Assembly (NCBI RefSeq): GCF_026229185.1
Contig: NZ_JAGGJA010000007.1
Coordinates: forward strand, 186,001-250,000
DNA length: 64,000 nucleotides
From: Fodinibius salsisoli
GTDB taxonomy: Bacteria > Bacteroidota > Rhodothermia > Balneolales > Balneolaceae
Direction of reading: 5' to 3'
The position numbers were made by a program, and so were the translations under genes. Below are positions 37,757 through 46,082 of the stretch, piece by piece; within the stretch, counting starts at the first letter, position 1; the number at the start of each line of letters is the position of its first letter. The notes below the pieces were generated by a model, which did not search any database, was not told the DNA's origin, and saw nothing but the letters and a program-made list of their open reading frames with translations.

Positions 37757-38725
37757 TCAACTCATCCAGTTGTTAGAATGAACCAACCGATTCTCATCCG
37801 ACTGGTACACTGCAAAGTCAAAGCCCGGCTGAATGCTGTACCCTCCATATTGCCCCTGCTTATTTACGGCAATAAACCCAACTTGAATATTTTCAACGGA
37901 TTCATTTTTTTCAACAATACGCTGTACTGCTTTCCTGCAAGCCGTTTCCGGATCATCGCCGTGACGCATATTTTCGACGACCAGGTGGCTGCCACAAGTT
38001 CGTATGACTTCTTCTCCCAGTCCGGTAGCCGCAGCCGCACCAACCTCATTATCGACAAACAGTCCGGCGCCGATGAGCGGAGAATCACCAACCCGACCAT
38101 GCATCTTCCAGGCAGCTCCGCTGGTAGTGCAGGCTCCCGACAGGTTGCCATCTGCATCCAGCGCCAGCATACCAATGGTATCATGATTCTCAATATTTAT
38201 TTCGGGTTGGTAGTTTGCATCCTTTTTCCAATCCTGCCAATCACTTTTGGAAGCCTCCGTTAACAGGCTTTCCTTTTCAAATCCCATATCCAGAGCAAAA
38301 TTGAGGGCGCCTTCGCCAACTAACATTACATGGGGCGACTCCTCTTTCACTTTTCGTGCCACTGATATCGGATGCTTTATATCTTGCAGAGCGGCAACTG
38401 AGCCACACTGTTCTTTTTCATCCATAATACAGGCGTCCAGTGTAACAAAACCATCACGATCGGGATAGCCCCCATAGCCAACGGTACGTACTTCCGGGTC
38501 GGCTTCTGGAATACGAACGCCTGCTTCTACAGCATCCAGTGCAGATCCATTCTTAGACAAAACGTTCCAGGCAGCTTCATTTGCCGGCATCCCATGCTTC
38601 CAAGTAGAAATTACAGTGGGGCCACCCATCTTTTTAGAGAATGAGAATATATCTGGAGACCAGTTTTGTACAGGAATAAGACCACCTAAAGCAGTTAGTT
38701 TTAGAAAATTCTTTCGGCTAATCAT
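37757..38725 (-). CDS. N4-(beta-N-acetylglucosaminyl)-L-asparaginase-like Ntn hydrolase, Tat-exported
   Basis: A 322-residue asparaginase-2/glycosylasparaginase-family enzyme that self-cleaves to expose an N-terminal Thr. The cleavage site is the HDTIGM motif with Thr183; the following ALDADGNLSGACTTSG and GDSPLIGAGLFVDNE are family hallmarks. The start at 38725 gives a Tat-like signal (MISRKNFLKLTALGG); 32 codons of the frame upstream have no similarity. It would act in the periplasm on glycoasparagine or isoaspartyl-type substrates. It heads away from, but lies beside, two other amino-acid or peptide enzymes on the same strand. Confidence 0.87.
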   Translation of the reverse strand: MISRKNFLKLTALGGLIPVQNWSPDIFSFSKKMGGPTVISTWKHGMPANEAAWNVLSKNGSALDAVEAGVRIPEADPEVRTVGYGGYPDRDGFVTLDACIMDEKEQCGSVAALQDIKHPISVARKVKEESPHVMLVGEGALNFALDMGFEKESLLTEASKSDWQDWKKDANYQPEINIENHDTIGMLALDADGNLSGACTTSGAAWKMHGRVGDSPLIGAGLFVDNEVGAAAATGLGEEVIRTCGSHLVVENMRHGDDPETACRKAVQRIVEKNESVENIQVGFIAVNKQGQYGGYSIQPGFDFAVYQSDENRLVHSNNWMS

Positions 38726-38884
38726 ATAGCTGTTTTTAATTGATGAGAGATATAACCAAATATGTGGATAGTTTCTGTATTTTAGCCCGTTAGCAACATT
38801 TTTGCAGAACTCAATATCCACAACCAGAATGGTCCAAGTTTACAAAAATTGCATCCTAATTACACTTCCTTTTTCATGGCTGGA

Positions 38885-39982
38885 TTAGTCCTGCAACAAA
38901 TTGGCGGCTTGCTGGCCTACCTCCATGCCGATGGCAATACCCATGCCACTGAGCCCGGCAGCAACATAGCTATGTTCGGCTAATTGTTGCACAACAGGGG
39001 CCTTAGTTGGCGTAAATCCCATAATGCCGGACCATTCTTCCTCTATCGTCCAACCATCTGGCAAACCCAACACCTTAGAAGTAAAATCGATCAAATGGTT
39101 TTTGATTGATGCATTGACACCAAAAACATCCGTCTCCTCCTCTTTCTGTGCCATATTCCGAGCACCCCCGATAAGTAATTGATCCCCGATATTTCGGAAG
39201 TAGATATACCCTCGATCATGATGAAAAGTGCCTTGCCAAGGCATCTGCTCCTGCGCATTGGTCACCAAAACATAACCGCGCGCTGGTGTAACCTCTAATT
39301 TTGGCAGTAATCGCCGAGTAAATCCATTGGTAGCCAGAAGCACCTTTCGGGTAGAAAATTTCGAGCTATTAGTCCCGACCAAACTCCCTTCCTTATCTAT
39401 TGCCTGAACGCGGGTGTTCCAACGGATTTCAATACCCGCATGCAGAGCCTTCTGCACTAAAGCTTGCATCATCTTTCCCGGGTGCAAAGCACCCTCCAAA
39501 CGATTATAGATGACCGGGTAGCCCTCTAACTTTTGGGAAGTGTAAACCTCTTTTTCATCCAGAAGCTCTTCCATCCAGCGATTAAATCGATCTATTTTGG
39601 AAGCCACAATTTTGAACTTTGAATCAGAGGTAAAAAGCTCATATCCCCCACAAGGATCATAATTTATGGCTTCTTCTCCCAGCGTCTGCTTCAGGAGCTC
39701 AAGTCCCCGGTAGCGCCGGACAATGCGTGCTTTAATATTTTCTTCGGATGTTTTTTGAAGATCTGCCAGGTGCTCTCCAATGGATCCAATGCAGGCAAAG
39801 CCGGCATTCCGAGTGCTGGCGCCCTTTGGAAAAACGCCCCGTTCCAGCACCGCTACACGCGCCGACGGATGCTCTTGCTTATAGAACAGGGCTGATGAAA
39901 GTCCCACGATACCCGCACCGACGATGATCAAATCATACGGCTGGAGGAATGTTTCTTCTTCCCAGAAAGACGGCTGTGTCAT
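38885..39982 (-). CDS. FAD-dependent oxidoreductase (DAO family, gamma-glutamylputrescine-oxidase-like)
   Basis: A 365-residue flavoprotein with the nucleotide-binding motif DLIIVGAGIVGLSSALFY (residues 17-34), a family-typical GASTRNAGFACIGS (the SxRNAG region), and a C-terminal AAGLSGMGIAIGMEVG. The WSGIMGFTPTKAPVV segment matches the DAO-fold C-terminal region of amine and imino-acid oxidases. Substrate is unknown; glycine, N-methyl or amine compounds are usual. It lies 159 bases from the asparaginase-like gene and 146 from the M20 gene, on the same strand, so co-transcription is possible but not shown. Confidence 0.8.
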   Translation of the reverse strand: MTQPSFWEEETFLQPYDLIIVGAGIVGLSSALFYKQEHPSARVAVLERGVFPKGASTRNAGFACIGSIGEHLADLQKTSEENIKARIVRRYRGLELLKQTLGEEAINYDPCGGYELFTSDSKFKIVASKIDRFNRWMEELLDEKEVYTSQKLEGYPVIYNRLEGALHPGKMMQALVQKALHAGIEIRWNTRVQAIDKEGSLVGTNSSKFSTRKVLLATNGFTRRLLPKLEVTPARGYVLVTNAQEQMPWQGTFHHDRGYIYFRNIGDQLLIGGARNMAQKEEETDVFGVNASIKNHLIDFTSKVLGLPDGWTIEEEWSGIMGFTPTKAPVVQQLAEHSYVAAGLSGMGIAIGMEVGQQAANLLQD

Positions 39983-40032
39983 GGAAGTTAGATGTTAGAA
40001 ATTGGAAGTTGGAGGTTACCACTAAATTGCTC

Positions 40033-40083
40033 TGATAAGCGTCCACGCTTATCATCTTTATGTTATTTCAAGCGTCCACGCTT
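40033..40083. repeat. Pair of short palindromes (AAGCGTCCACGCTT)
   Basis: The 14-bp palindrome AAGCGTCCACGCTT occurs twice, at 40037-40050 and 40070-40083. The first copy extends to a 22-bp palindrome (40033-40054, TGATAAGCGT at its left). Both lie in the 146-bp gap between the M20 and flavin oxidoreductase genes. Confidence 0.85.
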
Positions 40084-40128
40084 AAAACAGCGAGGTCTTG
40101 CCTTGCGAAATAAAAAATCCAATAACCA

Positions 40129-41331
40129 TTAATGTTTTACTTCCGGCAGATCCTGAAAAACCAACGAGGCCATTAAGGCAGCTCCCGTCTGGAAACAGTC
40201 CTCATCGATATTGTATTGGGGATGGTGCCACGGATAAACGGCTCCAGAACTTTCGCCACCAGACCCCAGAAAGAAAAAAGTCCCTGGAAAGTGTTGTTGG
40301 TAAAAGGCGAAGTCTTCGCCAGCCATCAACGGCTCATCCATCAACTTCACCTGATCTGCGCCCAACAGTTTACTTGCCGTATCAATCACGTTGTCGGCCG
40401 CCCATTCGGTATTAATGACCGCAGGGTAGCCCTCATCAAAAGTAAAGGTATAGTCACCGCCCGAGGCCTCGGTGATACTCTTTACGATGCTCTCAATCCG
40501 ATCCCTAATCAAGTAGGCCGTTTCCTGGTTAAACGTTCGCACCGTCCCCAATAGCTCCACTTTTTCGGGGATAACGTTATGTGCAGATCCTCCGGATATT
40601 TTACCTACGGTTACGACAGCCGGTTCGGTGGGATTTACACTTCGGCTTACAATCGTCTGCAGCTGGGTAATGATTTGGGAAGCCATCACAATGGGATCAA
40701 TAGCTTCATGCGGTGAGGCGGCATGACCACCCTGACCAATAACTTCAACTTTGAATTCATCCGGACGAGCCATCAGCGGGCCTTTGCGGAGTGCAATTTC
40801 TCCGGGTGCTAAATTCGGATTGGAATGTAATCCATAAATGACATCTATGCCCTTCTCCTGTAGATACCCCGTTTTGCAGAGCAGACGCCCTCCACCCGGT
40901 AGTTTCTCTTCGCCCGGCTGAAAAATAAGCAAGACCGTCCCTTCGATTTGCTCTTTCAGATCCGATAAAATATGGGCCGTACCCAACAGGTTAGCGGTAT
41001 GGCTGTCATGTCCACAGCAGTGGGCAACGCCTTCATTTTGGGACATAAACTCCTCTTTGTGCTCGCCTTCTTCATGGATGGGAAGCGCGTCAATATCAGC
41101 GCGGAGTGCAACCACCCGATCCGACTTGATGCCCCCTTCCAGAACGCCTACACAGCCGGTATCCAGTGGACGATCGACAGGAATTCCCAATGCATCCAAT
41201 TTCTCGACGATAAATTTGGTGGTCTCTACTTCCTGGTAACTGAGCTCCGGGTGCTGATGCAAATGACGCCGAATGGCAACCATCTCATCCTGGTACTTTG
41301 CTGCGCGTTCCTGTAGGGCACTCAAATCCAT
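40129..41331 (-). CDS. M20 family amidohydrolase/peptidase
   Basis: A roughly 400-residue metal-dependent amidohydrolase, probably cytosolic. Recognisable parts: RRHLHQHPELSYQEVETT at the N-terminus, the metal site ALRADIDALPIHE, AHCCGHDSHTANLLG with the catalytic His/Asp, QPGEEKLPGGGRLL with the catalytic Glu, and a dimerisation lid from about 180. The pattern is that of hippurate hydrolase, N-acyl-amino-acid or N-acetyl-diaminopimelate deacetylase. I chose the ATG at 41331 over the GTG two codons upstream. The exact acyl substrate is open. Confidence 0.9.
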   Translation of the reverse strand: MDLSALQERAAKYQDEMVAIRRHLHQHPELSYQEVETTKFIVEKLDALGIPVDRPLDTGCVGVLEGGIKSDRVVALRADIDALPIHEEGEHKEEFMSQNEGVAHCCGHDSHTANLLGTAHILSDLKEQIEGTVLLIFQPGEEKLPGGGRLLCKTGYLQEKGIDVIYGLHSNPNLAPGEIALRKGPLMARPDEFKVEVIGQGGHAASPHEAIDPIVMASQIITQLQTIVSRSVNPTEPAVVTVGKISGGSAHNVIPEKVELLGTVRTFNQETAYLIRDRIESIVKSITEASGGDYTFTFDEGYPAVINTEWAADNVIDTASKLLGADQVKLMDEPLMAGEDFAFYQQHFPGTFFFLGSGGESSGAVYPWHHPQYNIDEDCFQTGAALMASLVFQDLPEVKH

Positions 41332-41482
41332 AATCACAAAATATTTTTATAAAAAAATAACGACTGAAACTAAAAATAGGTATTTTAGCGGAAGTTCATG
41401 AACTTATTTTGTAACCTTCTTTATGGACCATCGTATAGAATGTAGGCTGCATTAACATCCATCAACCAAACGCCATTGACCT

Positions 41483-41833
41483 ATGAAAAGCCGAAACAAA
41501 ACCTGGGAAGTTATCGCAGCAGGCTGCGCCTTTATGGCACTCAGTGTATATCTCTTTAACCCTGTTGACACTATAACCAAGGATCCCATTAAAGTTCACA
41601 AAATGCAGATCCAAGTTCCCAATGCTCCCGAGCCCCCAACGGCTCCCCCTGAGGTTACTATTGATTTACAAAAATTAGAGAAGCTTGAAAAGCTTAAAGA
41701 ACTGGAACACGTTGAGCAAGAACTCCAAAAAGTAGAGAAAGAGCTCGAAAAAGTTTCTATCCAGCTAAATATGGATCTGTCTTCCCTGACTGGCCTCCAT
41801 CATTTACCTAAAATTTTGATACATTCTAATTAA
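41483..41833 (+). CDS. Small membrane-anchored coiled-coil protein of unknown function
   Basis: A 116-residue protein with a single N-terminal membrane helix (about residues 9-25), a proline-rich stretch NAPEPPTAPPEV, and a long heptad-like helix rich in Leu, Glu and Lys (residues ~58-95), predicted coiled coil. No family recognised. It is followed after 29 bases by mnmD and could be an operon partner, or just a neighbour. Coding is supported by length, a sensible start and composition. Confidence 0.6.
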   Translation: MKSRNKTWEVIAAGCAFMALSVYLFNPVDTITKDPIKVHKMQIQVPNAPEPPTAPPEVTIDLQKLEKLEKLKELEHVEQELQKVEKELEKVSIQLNMDLSSLTGLHHLPKILIHSN

Positions 41834-41862
41834 TCAAAGTTAGAATTAGAGACCTATAATTA

Positions 41863-42651
41863 ATGTCCGAAGAACCTACCGGCAATGGTAATCGACTCGT
41901 TGAAACACGTGATGGCTCACACACCGTTTATTCTTCCCAATTTGACCAGCACTACCATAATCCCAATGGTGCCGTAGCCGAAAGCCGCTACGTGTTTTTT
42001 GAACAAACCGGACTACTTGACAGACTGGCCAGCGCCAACCAAATCACTATTTTTGAAGTAGGTTTTGGCACGGGACTTAACCTGATGCTGCTAATGGATT
42101 ACTACCTTAGCGAAGATAGCCAAGCTAAAATCACCTACTTCTCCGTTGAAGGATTCCCCCTCCAGCCAGACACCGTTACCAATTTCAACTTTACCAACCA
42201 CCTCACCCACCCGGAAGCGCAACACGCCGTTACTGATTTCTTTAGCCAAATTAAAAAGGGTAACAACCAATTCCAGATTGCGGACCGGATTTCTGTCCAT
42301 TTATTCAATGGCCTGTTTGAAGATATAGATTGTAAAAAACAAGAGGTGCAGGCAAACTATATTTTTCACGATGCTTTCTCCCCGGATGTGAATGGCGAAC
42401 TTTGGACGGGTGAAACTTTTAAGAAGCTTAGAGCATATAGCGCCGATGATGTTATTTTATCCACCTATTGTGCAGCCTCCAAAGCCCAGGGAGCTTTGGC
42501 TTGGGCCGGCTGGAAGGTTGGCAAAACCCGGGGAGCGCTGGGCAAACGCGAGATGATTTTAGCTGCCCTGGATTCCCACCAATTGGAAGGTTGCAAGCAA
42601 GTGAATGAAGAACGTTATGCCCGCCGCTACGAACAAGGCGATTTTGATTAA
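41863..42651 (+). CDS. mnmD: tRNA U34 5-methylaminomethyl-2-thiouridine methyltransferase MnmD
   Basis: A 262-residue SAM-dependent methyltransferase that completes the mnm5s2U34 modification in tRNA. It shows the N-terminal substrate part RLVETRDGSHTVYSSQFDQHYH, the SAM-binding EVGFGTGLNL, FSVEGFPLQPD, and the diagnostic HDAFSPDVNGELWT and KRGALGKREMILA-type end (KTRGALGKREMILAA). This is the stand-alone MnmD, without the MnmC1 FAD domain found fused to it in enterobacteria, as is usual for Bacteroidota. Confidence 0.93.
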   Translation: MSEEPTGNGNRLVETRDGSHTVYSSQFDQHYHNPNGAVAESRYVFFEQTGLLDRLASANQITIFEVGFGTGLNLMLLMDYYLSEDSQAKITYFSVEGFPLQPDTVTNFNFTNHLTHPEAQHAVTDFFSQIKKGNNQFQIADRISVHLFNGLFEDIDCKKQEVQANYIFHDAFSPDVNGELWTGETFKKLRAYSADDVILSTYCAASKAQGALAWAGWKVGKTRGALGKREMILAALDSHQLEGCKQVNEERYARRYEQGDFD

Positions 42652-42724
42652 CCTTACCTGGTCATTCCCCTGACTTCGTCACCTAAAAATGGCAACAGTG
42701 ACCAACCCAATAGGTGCTCTTATC

Positions 42725-44704
42725 TTAGGTTTCTTGCTCACAGAAACGGTGCAATAACTCTCCCAGAAATTTTTGGCCATATACCTTGTTGATATGATCC
42801 ATATCGGCAAGTATTACCAAGCGATCCTTGCTCCTTGAAAAGGCTACATTTAATAATCGAGGAACGGCCAAGCCATTTTTCTCTTCATCAAAAGGACGTA
42901 CCGAATAATGACGCCGGTTGCGATAGGATCCTTCTCCACTCATAACGGTATCAAAAATGATGACCTTCTTTTCTCGTCCCTGGAAGGTGTGGATAGTCCC
43001 AACCTCAATGTCTCCATAACCCTCGTCATAAAGCTCGCCCCGAATATCGTAGACCGTACTCCTGAACGGCACAATAATGCCAATTTCATCCATCGGTACA
43101 TGATTCTTCAGCACCAGGCGTTTCAGGATACGTATCAAAATAATAGTATGCACTTCGTTGACCGGACTAAAGCCACGCCCTTCGTCTTTTTGGCTCAGTT
43201 CGGGACCATATTTCTGACTGTCTATGACATTGACGGTGGGACTGCTATCCCTATTTTTCCCGGAAGGGGTTGTAATAGAGTCCGCATCAGAATCAGCGGT
43301 CTTAAGTCGTCCTTCATAAAAGACCGAGCTCAACACTTCTGCCAGGTCTTTATTGAGTCGGTACTGCGTGTCGAAAAAGGTGGTCAATGGGCGATTTTTG
43401 TCATGCCAGGAAAATAAACCTTCCGTGCTTTGAGCCTTGGACACATACGTAAAAATATCCTCTTCCAGGAATTTTCGGGCATCCGTATTGTCTGTTAGTG
43501 CAATGGGTGGTAACTGCATAGGGTCGCCCACCACCACGATATGATCTTTTGCTTTGGCCGCCAGCGCCATCAGGTAGGGCAAGTTGGCCATCGATGCTTC
43601 ATCAATAACCACCGCATCAAATTCCTGTCCGTCAAAAAGATCTGAAGTGCAGACCTTGGCCAGCGTAGTGGCCACCAACTGCATCCGTTCCAGCTCTATG
43701 CGTTCATTGACGGTCATCAGGCGATCCACCTTCTCCTCCAGTGCAGCCTCTCCCCCATGTTTATCCACTCGTTCGCCCAGCTGGTGGATCTCTTCATCCA
43801 ACTCCTCCGGCACCGTTTCCCCTTCATCCATCAGGTTGTCGATTTCCTTCTGGAGCTTCTGGTATTTTCCCAGCAAATTCGAAAGGCCGGCAGCCTTCTG
43901 TTCCTGTTGACTGGATTTCTCTTCAATATGCCGGTCAAACAGCACTTGCTCCAGGCGTTCACTATCCAGTGCCAGCTCTCCATACCGGGTAACCTTTTCC
44001 TCTAAATGCTCTTTTTCTATGGATGTCAGCGCCTCAAGTGCGCTTGACAGCCCCACATCCACCGCGCGATTGGTATTGGCGGCAAAGAGCACCCGTTTCC
44101 GCTTAATGAGGTAATTAGCCATGATAAAGCCGAGCGTTGAGGTCTTGCCCGTCCCGGGCGGCCCCCAAACGTACAGTACCTTATTCTGGAGGGACTTGAT
44201 TAACGACTCATGCTGCGCCTCATTTAGTTTGCTGTCATCCAGCACCCGGGTTTGATCATCATCTTCGTGATGCTTGTACGAATCCGGATAAAACAGCCGG
44301 CCCATCCGCTCACGTGGCGTATCATCCTCATAATCGAGCAGCTTTTGCAGCTCCGTTCGCAGCTTACGCAGCACAAAATCATTTTCCCATTCCAGGCTTA
44401 CTTTGGATAGCATATCCCCAAAATTATGCGGAAAATGCAGCACGGCCTTCTCATCAGAGACCTCCACCGGATAGAGTTCAAACTCATCGTCATAGCCTTC
44501 CATCTCGGCACGGATCACTTCAGCAAAACGAAGCGAGGTGTTTTTGGAATCAAACTCATAGTAAAAAGCTCCCGGGGGATGATCCTCGCGCCGGACGCCC
44601 TCAAAGAGTACATCCTGCGCCGGTTTTTGGCGGACGGCATCTATTTCTGCTTCAATGGCTTCTATCGCCCGCTCTATAAGTTTTTTAACCTTTTTATTGC
44701 TCAT
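42725..44704 (-). CDS. Superfamily 1 helicase, DNA2/NAM7/UPF1-like
   Basis: A 659-residue SF1B-type NTPase. Walker [12 protein letters not shown] is at ~180-190, the DEAD-like motif II is VVIDEASMANLPYLMAL, motif III is VVGDPMQLPPIAL, motif V/VI appear as TIHTFQGREKKVIIFDT and RLLNVAFSRSKDRLVILAD. An acidic, glutamate-rich coiled-coil insertion lies between Walker A and motif II (about 240-350), as in the NAM7 family. The N-terminal ~150 residues are unlike known domains to my eye. Role in DNA repair or RNA handling is unknown. It stands alone. Confidence 0.88.
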   Translation of the reverse strand: MSNKKVKKLIERAIEAIEAEIDAVRQKPAQDVLFEGVRREDHPPGAFYYEFDSKNTSLRFAEVIRAEMEGYDDEFELYPVEVSDEKAVLHFPHNFGDMLSKVSLEWENDFVLRKLRTELQKLLDYEDDTPRERMGRLFYPDSYKHHEDDDQTRVLDDSKLNEAQHESLIKSLQNKVLYVWGPPGTGKTSTLGFIMANYLIKRKRVLFAANTNRAVDVGLSSALEALTSIEKEHLEEKVTRYGELALDSERLEQVLFDRHIEEKSSQQEQKAAGLSNLLGKYQKLQKEIDNLMDEGETVPEELDEEIHQLGERVDKHGGEAALEEKVDRLMTVNERIELERMQLVATTLAKVCTSDLFDGQEFDAVVIDEASMANLPYLMALAAKAKDHIVVVGDPMQLPPIALTDNTDARKFLEEDIFTYVSKAQSTEGLFSWHDKNRPLTTFFDTQYRLNKDLAEVLSSVFYEGRLKTADSDADSITTPSGKNRDSSPTVNVIDSQKYGPELSQKDEGRGFSPVNEVHTIILIRILKRLVLKNHVPMDEIGIIVPFRSTVYDIRGELYDEGYGDIEVGTIHTFQGREKKVIIFDTVMSGEGSYRNRRHYSVRPFDEEKNGLAVPRLLNVAFSRSKDRLVILADMDHINKVYGQKFLGELLHRFCEQET

Positions 44705-44880
44705 TATCGATGTAAAATATTCTGTGTTCTAAATCTCGCATAAAAGACGGTAATCTTGAAACATGAAAATTTAACAGTCATGCACCTCACCTTTCACGTC
44801 TGCTTACTGCTAATTGATTATAGGATACTAAATGTCAAGATCACTCAATTTTTAATTCCTAATTTTTCATTCTTAATTGA

Positions 44881-45732
44881 CTATTGGTCCCACAACTCAG
44901 CCCGGATGGTATCGGCACTTTTCTCAGAAATCTGGTACTCCAGTTTCAGCCGCTTGCGTTCCGGAATTTTCTGCTCCACCAAGCTTGCGCTCTGCGCCGT
45001 ATAGAGTATTAGGTCTGCCTCCCGAACAAACAGCGGCAACGATTTTCCATAGGTAGCCCCCGCCACAAAAGAACCGCCAAACTTGATACTCACCTTCAGT
45101 TCATCAATAATTTTGGGGATAGTCTCATCCTCTGCCGTCACCAAGCCAATGGTATCGATCGCCGCGCGATCCACAATTGAAAGCAGCGTATCCGGCTTCA
45201 CGCCGTACACTATCGGGAGCAAGCGACCCTTTTCAGCATAAGACCGAAATTTGTTCACCAGTTGTATGGGCACAAAAAGCGCATCGTACTTCACCGTTTC
45301 GTTATACTGGTTGGCGTTAAGAACCCGACTCCGTACCCCCACCTCTTTCTTGATGGCATCGGCAATCATCTTGCCCATCTCATCGGTCTCACCAATACTG
45401 GCGCAGGTTTCGATGCGATCGGGCCAGTCCATAAAGCTGAGTTGCTCCTGGAATAACTCATCAATCTCCGATTCATCCAGACCATAGCCAATCAGCTCTT
45501 CCAGCAGCTTCCGCATCTTCTCTGCGCCTACTTCCAGGCGATCCGCTTTACTCAGATTCGTATTTTGGCGTTCCACGATAAAGCCCTTCCCCCGTTCTCC
45601 GCGAATCATCCCCTCATCCGCGAGGATATGGTAGGCCTTCCGGACGGTATGGAAGCTCGATTCCAGCTGTTGTCCCAGTTGACGTGTAGACGGCAGCGTC
45701 TCCCCCACCTGGAACTGCTTGGTAGCGATCAT
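44881..45732 (-). CDS. GntR-family-like transcriptional regulator, N-terminus uncertain
   Basis: A one-component regulator. The N-terminal winged helix is TLPSTRQLGQQLESSFHTVRKAYHILADEGMIRGERGKGFIVE, a GntR-type helix-turn-helix and wing, and the C-terminal ~190 residues are an uncharacterised helical/Rossmann-like effector domain. I give the ATG at 45732 (281 aa); a TTG lies one codon earlier. The in-frame sequence directly upstream, AIKTSAKYIADRIR, fits the first GntR helix, yet it contains no ATG/GTG/TTG: only ATA and other codons before the TAA. So the true start is probably a non-standard codon upstream, or the first helix was lost. Regulon unknown. Confidence 0.72.
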   Translation of the reverse strand: MIATKQFQVGETLPSTRQLGQQLESSFHTVRKAYHILADEGMIRGERGKGFIVERQNTNLSKADRLEVGAEKMRKLLEELIGYGLDESEIDELFQEQLSFMDWPDRIETCASIGETDEMGKMIADAIKKEVGVRSRVLNANQYNETVKYDALFVPIQLVNKFRSYAEKGRLLPIVYGVKPDTLLSIVDRAAIDTIGLVTAEDETIPKIIDELKVSIKFGGSFVAGATYGKSLPLFVREADLILYTAQSASLVEQKIPERKRLKLEYQISEKSADTIRAELWDQ

Positions 45733-45862
45733 CAACCGGATGCGATCAGCGATATATTTGGCAGACGTTTTGATAGCTTTGCGTTTACTTGAATTTATTA
45801 CTATTTATTTAGTACAATGCTTTATGTGAGTAATATTAAAGCTTAAAAACTATTGGGAATAA

Positions 45863-46003
45863 TCAATCTCCCTAAATCCCTCTTCTCCAAAGCCTGTCCC
45901 GAAAACTTTCGGGAAGGGACTTTTGGTGGCTACTTCTGTAGTAGCTCATGACCCTATCTTCAACAATGGGTTCCTCCTTGGAGAAGGAGGACAGGAGGAT
46001 TGA
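45863..46003 (-). repeat. Intergenic repeat element, copy 2 (141 bp, inverted)
   Basis: This is copy 1 (21342-21460) in the opposite orientation: TCAATCTCCCTAAATCCC at its left end and GGACAGGAGGATTGA at its right end are the complements of copy 1's two ends. The middle has diverged and contains a palindrome CCCGAAAACTTTCGGG. It fills much of the 350-bp gap between the GntR and TlpA-like genes. Confidence 0.85.
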
Positions 46004-46082
46004 ATGATTAGGACTCATCGTTTAGAATTAGCTTTAGTTAATAAATGGATTCGAATTATTTAAGGGATTAAAAACAACCATC

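Noticed and set aside
40033-40083. CRISPR-like repeat pair
   Set aside because: Only two short palindromes with a 19-base spacer and no cas genes; they are simple palindromes.
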